Positions 1-8,477 are shown, counted from the first letter of the stretch. The stretch: DNA of 34,168 nt from Saccharomonospora sp. CUA-673 (GCF_001942305.1 NZ_MKKE01000041.1:1-34168), one strand, 5' to 3'. The notes: generated by a model not told the origin, from the sequence alone. Made by a program: numbers and translations.

Positions 1-231
1 CCGAGGCATCCGATAAGTCAACGCCAAAGCGGTATGAATCCGATCCAAAACCCCCTGCGGCGACAGCCGAAGCTCAGGCGCCAACGCCTCAGCCAACGAC
101 CGCCGCTCCACCGAATCCGACGACGTCCCGGAGTCGAGCGAAGCAAGAAACGACACCTCAGCAGCATCAGCCCGAGCCCGCAAAGCAAGAACCGACCGAG
201 CCTCGTCAACAATCCCCTCAACATCTCTCAC
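1..231 (-). CDS. DUF222 / 13E12-repeat family protein, N-terminal part (runs off the window)
   Basis: The leftward frame is open from a GTG at 231-229 to the window edge (77 codons) and begins VRDVEGIVDEARSVLALRAR. It is nearly the same as the protein at the other end of the window (33703 onward), including SSDSVERR, LAEALAPELRLSP and the run LDRIHTALALTYRMP. The pattern is typical of the N-terminus of DUF222 proteins, which usually carry a C-terminal HNH nuclease domain; that part would lie outside the window, so the nuclease is inferred. Codons often end in T (GCT, GTT, GAT), unlike the G/C-ending codons of the neighbouring metabolic genes, which suggests acquired DNA. Biological role is unknown. 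Confidence 0.7.
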   Translation of the reverse strand, partial: MRDVEGIVDEARSVLALRARADAAEVSFLASLDSGTSSDSVERRSLAEALAPELRLSPQGVLDRIHTALALTYRMPR

Positions 232-237
232 GCAACC

Positions 238-243
238 ACTATA
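238..243 (-). promoter_or_regulatory. Possible -10 element of the left DUF222 gene (leaderless start)
   Basis: On the minus strand TATAGT lies six bases before the GTG start. This spacing would place transcription initiation at or very near the start codon, as in leaderless actinobacterial genes. The right-hand copy has TAACGT at the equivalent place, a poorer match. No clear -35 was seen. This is inference from motif and spacing only. Confidence 0.3.
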
Positions 244-331
244 CCGAACAACTGATCGACATTCACCACCCACAAGGATGATGAACAACTACCACGCAAA
301 GTAACAAAACATCGAACCAAGAAACAAACCC

Positions 332-388
332 TTGCGCCCTGACTGCAGTGTGATACCCCAAAAGCCGCGGTCGACGGGATGACACTTC
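332..388 (-). repeat. Left copy of the long inverted-repeat arms (half-site)
   Basis: Two blocks match the right-hand module exactly in inverted orientation: a 23-bp block at 332-354 and the 19-bp block GTCGACGGGATGACACTTC at 370-388, separated by 15 bases. At the right end the same two blocks occur in both orientations and form a nested palindrome (33398-33539). Here only one half is present, so this copy cannot form the large hairpin. It lies between the DUF222 gene and 21-bp array 1. Confidence 0.85.
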
Positions 389-455
389 CCCCGGCGGCAA
401 AGCCGCCCAACATCCCGGAGACCTGCCCGCCGGCGAGGCATCGTCACCCCAAAGC
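389..455 (-). repeat. Conserved spacer of the DUF222 module, left copy
   Basis: Read on the minus strand, this stretch (TGTTGTTGCTTTGGGG, then GCCTCGCCGGC, then CAGGTCTCCGGGATGTTGG) matches 33321-33397 on the plus strand with small differences. It contains a short perfect hairpin, GGCGGC-AAA-GCCGCC, at 393-407. The conservation shows that array, spacer, arms and DUF222 gene are one unit. No coding frame is evident. Confidence 0.75.
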
Positions 456-560
456 AACAACACGGCGACGCCAACTGCTGACACGGCGACGCCAACTGCC
501 AACACAGCGACGCAGAACGCCAACACGGCGACGCGGATTGCTGACACGGTGGCCGACCGG
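456..560 (-). repeat. 21-bp tandem array 1 (five units)
   Basis: On the minus strand the motif GTGTYRGC recurs every 21 bases, in units 540-560, 519-539, 498-518, 477-497 and 456-476. The core is CGTCGCCGTGTYRGCA followed by variable bases. The first unit begins 23 bases beyond the stop of the leftward hydrolase gene, so the array lies directly downstream of that operon in the sense direction. The last unit merges into the conserved spacer as GTGTTGTTGC, exactly as in array 4. Confidence 0.85.
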
Positions 561-583
561 CACCGCGCTCACCCCGCCCGGGC

Positions 584-1201
584 TCACACCCCGCGCAACA
601 GTGTTCCCGCGGCTGTGCAGGCTTCGTCGGTGATGATGTGTTCGTCGCCGGGGTCGATGCGGAGGTCGACGTGGGCGCCGGCGTGGCGGAGCAGCTCGGC
701 GGTGTCGTCGACGCGGTGGCGTGGCACCCAGGGGTCGCGTTCGATGCTGCGCATGACGGTGGGTACGCCGTGCAGGGGGCGGTCGGCGGGTGCCGGGGGA
801 GCGGTGTCGCCGATGTAGCCGCCGGTGAACAGCACGATCCCGGCGACGCGTCGGGGCGCGGTGAGCGCCCAGTGGGAAAGCAGGCAGGCGCCCTGGGAGA
901 AGCCCCACAGCACGATGCGATCGGCGTCGAATCCGGCGTCCAGCACGCTGTCCCACGTCGTTTCCATGGTCTGCAGCGCACGGTCGAGCGCGGGTTCGTT
1001 GCGGTCGGCCGGTTCGAGGAACGACAGCGGGTACCACGTGTTGCCGTCGGCCTCGGGGGCGTAGAAGCGCGCGGGAACGGTCCCGAATCGGCCGGCCACG
1101 TCCTGCATGAACGCAGGATCCTGCCCGCGTCCGTGGACGGTGAGCACGGCGACCCGGGCCTGTTCCCGCGCGACACCCCATTCGTGCGGTGCTGCGTTCA
1201 C
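584..1201 (-). CDS. MhqD-like serine hydrolase (phospholipase/carboxylesterase family)
   Basis: This 205-residue alpha/beta hydrolase starts at GTG 1201 behind AGGAGG. The nucleophile elbow GFSQG has its serine at about residue 102, an early HGRGQD oxyanion loop is present, and the likely catalytic histidine is in GDEHI near residue 188. Length and motifs fit the phospholipase/carboxylesterase (PF02230) group. In Bacillus, MhqD of this group is encoded with MhqO, a ring-cleaving dioxygenase like the one upstream here, in the response to quinones. By analogy it may hydrolyse a ring-cleavage product; the substrate is not visible from sequence. It is the last gene of the leftward operon and is followed by 21-bp array 1. 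The frame stays open upstream into the preceding gene, but the GTG with its ribosome site is the better start. Confidence 0.8.
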   Translation of the reverse strand: MNAAPHEWGVAREQARVAVLTVHGRGQDPAFMQDVAGRFGTVPARFYAPEADGNTWYPLSFLEPADRNEPALDRALQTMETTWDSVLDAGFDADRIVLWGFSQGACLLSHWALTAPRRVAGIVLFTGGYIGDTAPPAPADRPLHGVPTVMRSIERDPWVPRHRVDDTAELLRHAGAHVDLRIDPGDEHIITDEACTAAGTLLRGV

Positions 1202-1334
1202 GCGGCCTCCTGTGTCTTGCGGGGCACCCTCCCCTGCTGCGGCGAAAAAGCATGCCACAGCGGGGGCCCAACCCGGTCGGCCTTCGTGAACGCCGCTCCG
1301 CACGCTCCGCGATTCTCGTTCACGCGGCCTCCTG
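1196..1334 (-). repeat. 17-bp direct repeats bounding a 105-bp insert between two coupled genes
   Basis: GTTCACGCGGCCTCCTG occurs at 1196-1212 and again at 1318-1334. On the minus strand each copy reads as ribosome site, GTG start and overlapping TGA stop (CAGGAGGCCGCGTGAAC). One copy ends the flavoprotein gene and the other starts the hydrolase gene. The segment between carries a further inverted pair, CGTGAACG at 1284-1291 and CGTTCACG at 1317-1324. It looks like an insertion or duplication into a GTGA stop/start junction. Confidence 0.75.
1198..1323 (-). CDS. Possible 41-residue small protein inside the 17-bp-repeat insert
   Basis: A 42-codon frame begins with the GTG that overlaps the stop of the flavoprotein gene (GTGA) and ends with the TGA that overlaps the hydrolase GTG (GTGA). 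The product begins VNENRGACG, contains DRVGPPLWHAF and ends QEAA, the same last residues as the upstream flavoprotein. It keeps translation coupled across the insert. It could be a real small protein, or simply a frame that lets a short repeat element sit harmlessly in an operon. No domain is recognised. Confidence 0.35.
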   Translation of the reverse strand: MNENRGACGAAFTKADRVGPPLWHAFSPQQGRVPRKTQEAA

Positions 1335-2501
1335 CAACTCCAGGAAGACCCAGTGCGCGTCGGGGGCGAGGCCGCTGAGCCACTTGCCGCAATGCTGGAG
1401 CACCACGGGTCCGGAGGTGACGTGCTGGGTGCCGGCGTGCAGATCGCGGAAGAACCGCTGCAACGCACCACTGCGCAGCGCTGCCGTGCCGGCCCACTTG
1501 TAGACCGTCTGCCCCAGGGCGTGCACCTGCCACGTCGTGTTGTTGAGCATCAGGCGCGTCAACGTCTCCTGCTCGGTGTCGAGCACCTCGCCGGCGTCCA
1601 ATGTGGCCTCGTTGGACTCCCATACCTCCATCGCCCATGCCCGCGCGGCCCGCAACGCGGCCTCGGCACGGGCGTACTCGGCGTAGAACTGCTGGGTGTC
1701 GACGGCGGCGCCGGGGGTGCCGGTCTTCTTGGCGGCGAGGGCCTGCATCTCGTCGAGCATGCGTCGGCCGACGCCGAGCGCCCAGCCGGTGTGGCAGATG
1801 CCGGACATGTTGGCCAGGCCCATGCGGTAGATCGTGCCGCCGTGCAGGGTGTCGGTGGTCGCGATCTGGTAGATGTGGCTGTCCGGGACGAAAAGGTCCT
1901 CGCACACGTAGTCGTGGCTGGCGGTGGCGCGCAGGCCCATGACGTCCCAGTTGTCGACGAGCGTGGCTTGGTCCTTCGGCAGCGTGAACACGAGCGCCTC
2001 GCCGGTCTCCTCGCACAGCGCGGCGGTGTGGATGTGGCTGGCCATCGAGATGCCGGACGCGAAGTGCCAGTGCCCGCTGATCCGGTAGCCGCCGTCGACC
2101 TTGACGGCGGTGCCGAGTTTGGTGCCCTGACCGGCGATGACGGCGTGGTCGCCGCCGTCGACGTCCGGGTAGAGGTCGGCCACCGCCTCCGGTCCGAGGT
2201 AGGCGGCGGTGGTGCCGGTGACCATCTGCAGCGCCATGAACGCCCACCCCACGGAGGCGTCGGCGTAGGTGATCTTGGCGATCGTGTCGATCACCTGACG
2301 CGGCGAGAACTCGTAACCGCCCAGTTCGTGCGGGATGCCGACCTTGAGCGCGCCGGTCTCGGCGAGCGCCTTCGCGGCCTCGTCGGGCACCCGACCGAGT
2401 TCCTCACCCAGGTCGGCGGTGTCCTGCAACACCGGCGTGATGTCCTCGAGGCGCTGCATGAGCGCGTCGAACTCGTCGCTGACGTGCAATCGGTTCGTCA
2501 T
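1320..2501 (-). CDS. Acyl-CoA-dehydrogenase-fold flavoprotein, probable two-component aromatic monooxygenase
   Basis: The 393-residue product has the layout of acyl-CoA dehydrogenases and of group D flavin monooxygenases such as HsaA or HpaB-type oxygenases. These include an N-terminal helical part with LGGYEFSPRQ, a middle beta domain with GYRISGHWHFASG near residues 130-145, and a C-terminal helical bundle. The WHFASG motif is more typical of the monooxygenases than of true acyl-CoA dehydrogenases. These enzymes use reduced flavin from a separate reductase, and none is recognised nearby. The gene lies between an esterase and an MhqD-like hydrolase in an operon headed by a ring-cleaving dioxygenase, so hydroxylation of an aromatic compound is likely. 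Substrate is unknown. Its start is nine bases after the stop of the upstream gene. Confidence 0.75.
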   Translation of the reverse strand: MTNRLHVSDEFDALMQRLEDITPVLQDTADLGEELGRVPDEAAKALAETGALKVGIPHELGGYEFSPRQVIDTIAKITYADASVGWAFMALQMVTGTTAAYLGPEAVADLYPDVDGGDHAVIAGQGTKLGTAVKVDGGYRISGHWHFASGISMASHIHTAALCEETGEALVFTLPKDQATLVDNWDVMGLRATASHDYVCEDLFVPDSHIYQIATTDTLHGGTIYRMGLANMSGICHTGWALGVGRRMLDEMQALAAKKTGTPGAAVDTQQFYAEYARAEAALRAARAWAMEVWESNEATLDAGEVLDTEQETLTRLMLNNTTWQVHALGQTVYKWAGTAALRSGALQRFFRDLHAGTQHVTSGPVVLQHCGKWLSGLAPDAHWVFLELQEAA

Positions 2502-2510
2502 GTCGATCCC

Positions 2511-3494
2511 TCACTTGCTCAGCGTGTTGAGAATCCAATCGATGACCCGGCCGGCGATCTCGTCGGAGTTGGCCTCGAAGATCAGTGCGTGCCCGTTGCC
2601 GGTGATGCCGACGTCGGGCAGGTGCATGAGCTGCGCCTGCGCGCCCGCGTCGGCCAGGAAGTCGACGACCTGCGGGGCGAATCCGGCGAACGCCGACGCC
2701 CCGCCCGTGACGACGGTGACCGGTGTCCCGGTGAGGCCGGGGATCGTGCGTCCCGGCACCTGCGCGGGGTGTTCGGCGGGAGGGTCGCACGTGATCTCCG
2801 CGCTGGTCAGGCCCCACGTGAGCTCGCCGAGTCCGGGGAACTCGGCGAAGGCGGGGCCGATGGGTTCGACCGCGACGATGCCCGCGACGCGGTCGGGTCG
2901 TGCGTTCGCCGTCAGCCAGCCGACGGGACCGCCCGCCGAGTGCGTCACGAGCACGGCGTCGCCGATGACGTCGAGCAGCCGGGCGAGCCGGTCGGCGTCG
3001 AGGCGTTGCGATTCGGCGAGATCCGCGGGCAGCGGTCCCATCGGTGCGACCAGCTGGTCGACGTCGGCGGAGCCGAGCTCCCGGTCGAACGTCCACTGTG
3101 TCTGGCCGGCGCGCGACTCCTCCGGCAGGAACAGCGCCTGCGCGGCCTCGTAGGGGAACTGCGCGCCCATCGGGGAGATGACGTCCGGGTGATACGGCGA
3201 ACGCCCGTGTCCACATCGGTCGACGACGTAGACGGCGAACCCGGCCTCGACGAACCGGGTCGCCCAACCCGGCCTGCCGTCGGGGGTGCCGGTCCAGTCG
3301 GTGCCCTGCCCACCGCCGCCGTGCACCAGCACGAGCGGCACCGGGCGGACCTCGCCCACCGGGGCCTCCCACTGCACGAACATCGGGCCGCGCTGCACCG
3401 TGCCGTGCTCGGCGGCCACGCGCTCGCCGGGAATCCAGAACTGTCCACGGCGGACGGTCACCTCGTAGCCGCCCGCCTCGTGCGGTGCTGTCAT
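2511..3494 (-). CDS. Alpha/beta hydrolase of the esterase-713-like type
   Basis: This 327-residue hydrolase starts at ATG 3494, ten bases after the stop of the dioxygenase gene. Early motifs are LVHGGGGQGTDW (oxyanion loop, about 56-67) and PDGRPGWATRF. The nucleophile elbow is THSAGG with serine about 186; it is a variant of GxSxG in which threonine replaces the first glycine. A late GNGHALIFE carries the likely catalytic histidine. These features recall the esterase 713 family. There is no signal peptide, so it is probably cytoplasmic. Its place in the operon suggests action on an ester or ring-cleavage product of the aromatic pathway, which is inference. Confidence 0.75.
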   Translation of the reverse strand: MTAPHEAGGYEVTVRRGQFWIPGERVAAEHGTVQRGPMFVQWEAPVGEVRPVPLVLVHGGGGQGTDWTGTPDGRPGWATRFVEAGFAVYVVDRCGHGRSPYHPDVISPMGAQFPYEAAQALFLPEESRAGQTQWTFDRELGSADVDQLVAPMGPLPADLAESQRLDADRLARLLDVIGDAVLVTHSAGGPVGWLTANARPDRVAGIVAVEPIGPAFAEFPGLGELTWGLTSAEITCDPPAEHPAQVPGRTIPGLTGTPVTVVTGGASAFAGFAPQVVDFLADAGAQAQLMHLPDVGITGNGHALIFEANSDEIAGRVIDWILNTLSK

Positions 3495-3504
3495 CGCGTC
3501 CGCC

Positions 3505-4457
3505 TCAGATGTCGATCGGCTCGAGGCGGCCCAGCAGCTCCTCGCGGAGGTGCTCGAACTGCTCGGGCAACTGGAACCGGGTGCCGAGCTCGTGCGGCGA
3601 CTCGTCGCAGGTCCACCCGCCGTCGGCGTGGGTGACCGCCAACTCGAACAGCGCACCGCTCGGCGTGCGCACGTAGACGCTCTTGAAGTACTTGCGGTCC
3701 TTGAGCTCGGAGATGTCGGTGTAGCCGCGGCCCTCGATGTCGAACTTCACCGAGTCCTGGTTGTCGAGGGTGTCCAGGTTCCAGGCGAAGTGGTGGTAGG
3801 TGCCCGCGCGTAGCCCCACGTGCCCTGGTCGTCGGTGCGGTTGACCGTGATCTCGAGGTGGTTGCCGTGCTTGGCCTCGCCCAGCTGCAGACCGACGACC
3901 GAGCCTTCCTCGGCCAGGCCCTCCTGGGCGAAGAACGACTCGCCTGCGAACTCGACCATCCGGTCCGGCGTGGTCATGTGCACGCCGACACCGTGGATAC
4001 CGTGGATCGCGTGTTCCTGCGGAACGCCGTACCCGGGATGTCCGATGCGGTCGTCGCCGTCGTTGCCGACCATGACGTACTCGATGCCCGACGGGTGGCG
4101 GAACGCGAGCCTGCGCCTGCCGAACCGTTCGACGTTCGCGACATCGATGTCGTGTCCGGTGAGCCTGGTGTGCCAGAAGTCGAGCGAACCCTCCGGTACC
4201 GACAGCAGCACCTCGCGGGCCTGGTTGGTACCGCGTGTGCCGAAGAACCCGGCCTGCGCCCACGGGAAGGTCGTCACGACGCTGGAGGGATCGCCCGCGG
4301 CGTTGGCGTAGTAGAGGTGGTAGATCGGCACCGAGCCGTCGAACAGGACGGTGCGCTTGATGAAGCGCATCCCGAGGACCTTGACGTGGAAGTCGACGTC
4401 CTCCTGCGCGTCGGCCACCGACAGTGTCACGTGATGTGACCCCAGCACGTACGTCAT
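3505..4457 (-). CDS. Ring-cleaving dioxygenase, PcpA/LinE/MhqO-like (VOC fold), with a one-base frameshift
   Basis: The repaired product is about 317 residues from ATG 4457 and is collinear with hydroquinone-type extradiol dioxygenases. It shares DVDFHVKVLGMRFIKRT and the later SGALFELA segment. Candidate Fe(II) ligands are His9, His223 (in YHHFAW) and Glu272, with Tyr262 in the second sphere, matching the arrangement known for PcpA. Such enzymes cleave (chloro)hydroquinones between a hydroxylated and an adjacent carbon. The frame breaks at the run of four C at 3814-3817 (plus strand); a fifth would restore TWGLRAGTYHHF. Both halves are otherwise intact, so a sequence error is more likely than decay. 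It heads the leftward operon and is divergent from the AraC genes. Confidence 0.8.
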
Positions 4458-4620
4458 GACGGACTCCTCATCGTTGAGAGCTGGTGCGAGATCCGATGAG
4501 GCGAATGTAGGAACGGCGACCCCGCGGTGTCTGGTGCCAGGGCGCAGAGGGCTGTCGCGAGAGCGCGCCGCTGGGTACCGTTGCTGGCACGACGCGCCCG
4601 CACCCGTGGAGATGACAACG
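4458..4620. promoter_or_regulatory. Divergent promoter/operator region between the dioxygenase and AraC operons
   Basis: The 163-bp gap separates the two oppositely read operons and must hold both promoters. It contains the inverted pair GTGCCAG (4534-4540) and CTGGCAC (4584-4590), and CTGGTGCCAG at 4531-4540 is itself nearly palindromic. These are possible regulator sites for the adjacent AraC proteins. No convincing -35/-10 pair was identified. Assignment of the operator is inference. Confidence 0.4.
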
Positions 4621-5598
4621 ATGTCATTTACGTCGCTCACCGAACGATTCGCCGTTCCGGGGCCCTCGCCGAACCCCATCGCGTTCCCGTCCTGGATCGA
4701 CGCGGTGCGGCGCAGCGTGATGCGTTTCGAGTTCGACTGCGACCGGCCCGAGCGGTTCCGCGGCACGGTCCGCGACCGGGGGCTGCACGGCGTCAGCTTC
4801 ATCGACATGACCTCGCAGCCGCACGCCGCCTACCGCGATCACCACGTCATCTCCGCCGACGACGCCGGCTACTACGTGCTCACGTTGCAGCTCAGCGGCG
4901 ACATCCGGATCGCGCAGGACGGGCGGGTCGCACGGTTGCGCGCGGGCCAGTTCGCGCTCTACGACTCGGGCCGTCCCGCGACGCTCACCGTCGGCAAGGA
5001 CTACCGCTCGACGTGCATCCGATTCCCGAAGAACGCGATCGCCTCGCGCCGCGACGATCCGCTCGACGACCTCACCGCCCGCCCGTTGACGTGCGAACCG
5101 GGCATGCCCGACGCCGTGTGGACCGCCATCCTCGGCGTCAACCGCAACCTCGAATCGCTCGGCGCGCACGGCTATCCCACGGTGCGTTCTCTGTTGACGC
5201 TCGTCAGCTCCATGCTGCTCGGGCAGTTGGGCCGGCACGTGCCCGCGCAGCCGACCGACGAGGAGCTCCTCGGTCGTATCCTCGACCACATCGACGCCCA
5301 CCTGGCCGACACCGGGCTCAGTCCCGGACACATCGCGGCGGCGCACTTCCTGTCGCCGCGGACCCTGCACGCGCTGTTCGAGGGGACCGGGACGACGGTC
5401 GCGCGCTACATCCGCCAACGCCGCGTCGAACGCTGCCGGTTCGATCTGGCCGACCCCGCCCTGGCCGACGTGCCGGCGTCGGCGATCGGGGCGCGGTGGG
5501 GATTCGCCGACGCCTCGCATTTCGGACAGGTCTTCAAACGCGAGATCGGGCTGGCGCCGGCGGAGTTCCGCAGGCAGATGCTCGCCGAGCCGCGGTGA
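4621..5598 (+). CDS. AraC-family transcriptional regulator, first of a tandem pair
   Basis: The 325-residue protein has an N-terminal sensing region (AraC-binding type, about residues 20-200) and a C-terminal double helix-turn-helix (about 220-320) with FLSPRTLHALFEG and WGFADASHFGQVFKREIG, the classic AraC recognition pattern. ATG 4621 is preferred because GTGGAG lies about ten bases upstream; an in-frame ATG at 4612 is too close to that site. It probably senses a phenolic substrate or intermediate and controls the divergent catabolic operons, as is common for regulators in this position. The gene ends in an ATGA-type junction with the second AraC gene. Confidence 0.85.
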   Translation: MSFTSLTERFAVPGPSPNPIAFPSWIDAVRRSVMRFEFDCDRPERFRGTVRDRGLHGVSFIDMTSQPHAAYRDHHVISADDAGYYVLTLQLSGDIRIAQDGRVARLRAGQFALYDSGRPATLTVGKDYRSTCIRFPKNAIASRRDDPLDDLTARPLTCEPGMPDAVWTAILGVNRNLESLGAHGYPTVRSLLTLVSSMLLGQLGRHVPAQPTDEELLGRILDHIDAHLADTGLSPGHIAAAHFLSPRTLHALFEGTGTTVARYIRQRRVERCRFDLADPALADVPASAIGARWGFADASHFGQVFKREIGLAPAEFRRQMLAEPR

Positions 5599-6548
5599 TG
5601 CCGGTGGACGCGCCCGGACTGACCCGGTTCCGCACGAGCGACGTCGCCGAACCGCGCAGGCTCGCCGCCTGGGAGGAGCACAACGCCCGTTCACTGGTCG
5701 GGCTCACGGCCAGTCCGATCGGGGACCGGCCGTTCTCCGGGGTCGAGGTCAACCTCGCGCTGCCGCGCCTGCAGTTGGCGCGGGTGACCGGATCCCCGCA
5801 CGTCGTCGACCGGGGTCCGCGGCAGATCGCGACGGCCCCGGCCGACGGTGTCGTCGTCTACGTCGCACTGGCCGGGCACGGGCGGTTCGAGCATCGCGCC
5901 GGCGACGCGGTCCTGGGGCCGGGGCAGCTGCTCGTATGCGATGCGGATCAGCCGTTCCGTCGCGGGTTCTCAGACGGTCTCACGGAACTCGTGCTCAAGG
6001 CGCCGCGCGCCGTGCTGCGGGACGCAACCGGACACGGCGGCCTCGCCCGGCCGCGGACCGTCGACCTCGGGGCAGGCTCCACGGAGGCCGGGGCCGCGCA
6101 CGCCCGCGCCCTCGCCGCTGCGGTCGCCGACGCCTTCCGCGGTCCGACCGGCTGGGAGACGGTGGAGGCGACGATCCTCGAACTGCTGCCCGCGGTGCTC
6201 GGCCGCAGCTCCCCGGACGCCGGGCATCTGGCCGCGGCGCATGCGTTCATCACGGCCCGGCTCGCCGACCCCGGCCTGTCGGCCGGCGGCATCGCCCGTG
6301 CCGTCGGCATCTCGGAGCGTCAGTTGTCGCGGCTGTTTGCCGCGGCCGGGCAGAGCGTGCCGCAGGCCGTGCAGTCGGCCCGGCTCGACGCCGCGCGGCG
6401 CATGCTCGCCGACCCCACGCACGCGGGCACGCCGCTCGCGGAGGTCGCCGGCCGGCACGGATTCGCCTCCCAGGCGCATTTCTCCCGCAGCTACCGGGCG
6501 CGGTTCGGCACCACACCCTCCCGCGACCGCCGCGCGTCGGCGGACTGA
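5598..6548 (+). CDS. AraC-family transcriptional regulator, second of a tandem pair
   Basis: The start ATG at 5598 overlaps the TGA of the preceding AraC gene by one base, so the two are translationally coupled. The 316-residue product has the same layout as its neighbour: an N-terminal binding region (GPGQLLVCDADQPF) and a C-terminal helix-turn-helix pair, with ISERQLSRLFAAAG and HGFASQAHFSRSYRARFG. The two are clearly paralogous in architecture but well diverged. They could act as a heteromeric pair or respond to different inducers. It lies 118 bases before the flavin monooxygenase gene and is read in the same direction. Confidence 0.85.
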   Translation: MPVDAPGLTRFRTSDVAEPRRLAAWEEHNARSLVGLTASPIGDRPFSGVEVNLALPRLQLARVTGSPHVVDRGPRQIATAPADGVVVYVALAGHGRFEHRAGDAVLGPGQLLVCDADQPFRRGFSDGLTELVLKAPRAVLRDATGHGGLARPRTVDLGAGSTEAGAAHARALAAAVADAFRGPTGWETVEATILELLPAVLGRSSPDAGHLAAAHAFITARLADPGLSAGGIARAVGISERQLSRLFAAAGQSVPQAVQSARLDAARRMLADPTHAGTPLAEVAGRHGFASQAHFSRSYRARFGTTPSRDRRASAD

Positions 6549-6666
6549 CGAGGGCTTTTGCTCATTTCCGCCATCCTCGCCGCGAGACCGCCGAGCGAGG
6601 CGGCGAGCTGACACGCTCGCGGGCAGTTCCGGCGACGGGGCCGGAGGAACAGACGAGGCGGAAACC

Positions 6667-8477
6667 ATGGTGACCTTCAACGACGGACTCGCCGACACCG
6701 CGCCGCCGGCCACCGCGGTGGTCGAGACGGACGTGCTCATCGTGGGCTCGGGCCCGGCAGGCGCGTCGGCGGCCCTGTTCCTGTCCACGCTGGGCGTGTC
6801 GAACACGATGATCACCAAGTACCGGTGGACCGCGAACACGCCGCGGGCGCACATCACGAACCAGCGGACCATGGAGATCTTCCGCGACCTCGGCATCGAG
6901 GAGCAGGTCCTCGCCGACGCCACCCCGCATCACCTCATCGGCGACACGGTGTTCTGCACCGCCATCGCAGGGGAGGAGATCGGCCGCATCCTCACCTGGG
7001 GCAACCATCCCGCCCGGCACGCCGACTACGAGCTCGCCTCGCCGTCGCTGAACTGCGACATCCCGCAGACCTACCTCGAACCGATCCTCGTGCGCAACGC
7101 GACGATGCGCGGCACCCAGACCCGCTTCAGCACCGAGTACCTCGGCCACGCCCAGGACGCGGACGGTGTGGACGTGCGCGTGCTCGACCGGTTCTCCGGC
7201 TCGGAGTACACGATCCGCGCGAAGTACCTGATCGCGCCGACGGTGCGCGCTCGAAGGTCGCCGCCGACCTCGACCTGCCCTACGAGGGGCAGATGGACAT
7301 CGCCGGATCGATGAACATCACCTTCACCGCCGACCTGGCCGCGCTGTGCGACCACCGACCCTCGGTGCTGTACTGGGTCATCCAGCCGGGCGCCGACGTC
7401 GGCGGCATCGGCGCCGGCCTCGTGCGCATGGTGCGGCCGTGGAACGAATGGCTCATCGTGTGGGGCTTCGACATCGAGCAGGGCGCCCCCGAGGTGACCG
7501 AACAGGATGCGCGGCGGATCGTGCGCAACCTCGTCGGCGACCCCGACCTCGACGTCGAGATCACCGGAATCTCGTTGTGGGGCAACAACGAGCAGTACGC
7601 GACCCGGTTGCAGAGCGGACGCGTGTTCTGCGCGGGCGACGCCGTGCACAAGCATCCGCCGAGCAACGGACTCGGGTCCAACACATCCATTCAGGACTCG
7701 TACAACCTGGCGTGGAAACTGGCCGCCGTCCTCGACGGCCGGGCAGGGACCGAACTGCTCGAGACCTACACCGCCGAACGCGCACCCGTCGCGAAGCAGA
7801 TCGTCACGCGCGCCAACCGGTCGGCCCGCGAGTTCGGTGCCCTGTTCACCGCGCTCGGCCTGGACGACGCCGAGACCCCGGAGGAGATGCTCGCGCGCAT
7901 CGAACAGCGCAAGGACGCCACGGCCGAGGGCGCGACCACCCGCGCCGCGGTGCGCGAGGCGATGGAACTGAAGAACTACGAGTTCAACGCCCACGGTGTC
8001 GAACTGGGGCAGTGGTACGACCCGGCGGCCTCGACCGCCGTCGTCGGCGACGGGACACCGCGGCCCGCGCCGACCCGCGATCCGGAGTTGTTCTACGAAC
8101 CGTCGACGTATCCCGGCGTGCGCCTGCCGCACGCGTGGGTGGGCGACGCCGCACGCAAGCTCTCGACCCACGACCTCGCGGGCTACGACGGATTCACGCT
8201 GCTGACCGGCATCACCGGCGAACCGTGGGTCGCCGCGGCGCAGAAGGCGGCCGAGGACCTCGGCGTGCGCGTCGAACCCGTCGTCATCGGCCCAGGCCGC
8301 GAGGTCACCGACCTGTACTTCGACTGGGCCGAGCTGTGCGGCGTCGCCGAGGACGGCGCCGTGCTCGTGCGGCCCGACAAGCACATCGCCTGGCGCAGCG
8401 AGCATCTCGTCGACGATCCCGAGCGGGAACTCGCCGGCGTCCTCCGGCACGTGCTGAGCCGGAACGAGGGCGCATGA
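6667..8477 (+). CDS. TfdB-like FAD-dependent phenol monooxygenase, with a one-base frameshift
   Basis: The repaired product is about 603 residues from ATG 6667, close to the size of 2,4-dichlorophenol 6-monooxygenase (TfdB) and related phenol/resorcinol hydroxylases. The FAD-binding GSGPAG lies at 27-32 and the second FAD motif, VFCAGDAVHKHPP, is in the second half. Highly TfdB-like stretches include TKYRWTANTPRAHITNQRT. The reading frame breaks at about 7234, where ATC-GC replaces the expected ATC-GGC. One extra G restores the conserved GADGARS motif, and the second half then runs intact to the stop. It would hydroxylate a phenol or resorcinol using NAD(P)H and O2, giving hydroxyquinol for the downstream enzymes. 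The stop overlaps the next start (ATGA). Confidence 0.82.

Noticed and set aside
456..560. CRISPR array
   Set aside because: The 21-bp units are tandem and degenerate, with no unique spacers of constant length between identical repeats, and no cas gene is present.
584..1471. Hydrolase gene starting at 1471
   Set aside because: The upstream extension overlaps the flavoprotein gene and lacks family similarity; GTG 1201 has a ribosome site and fits family length.
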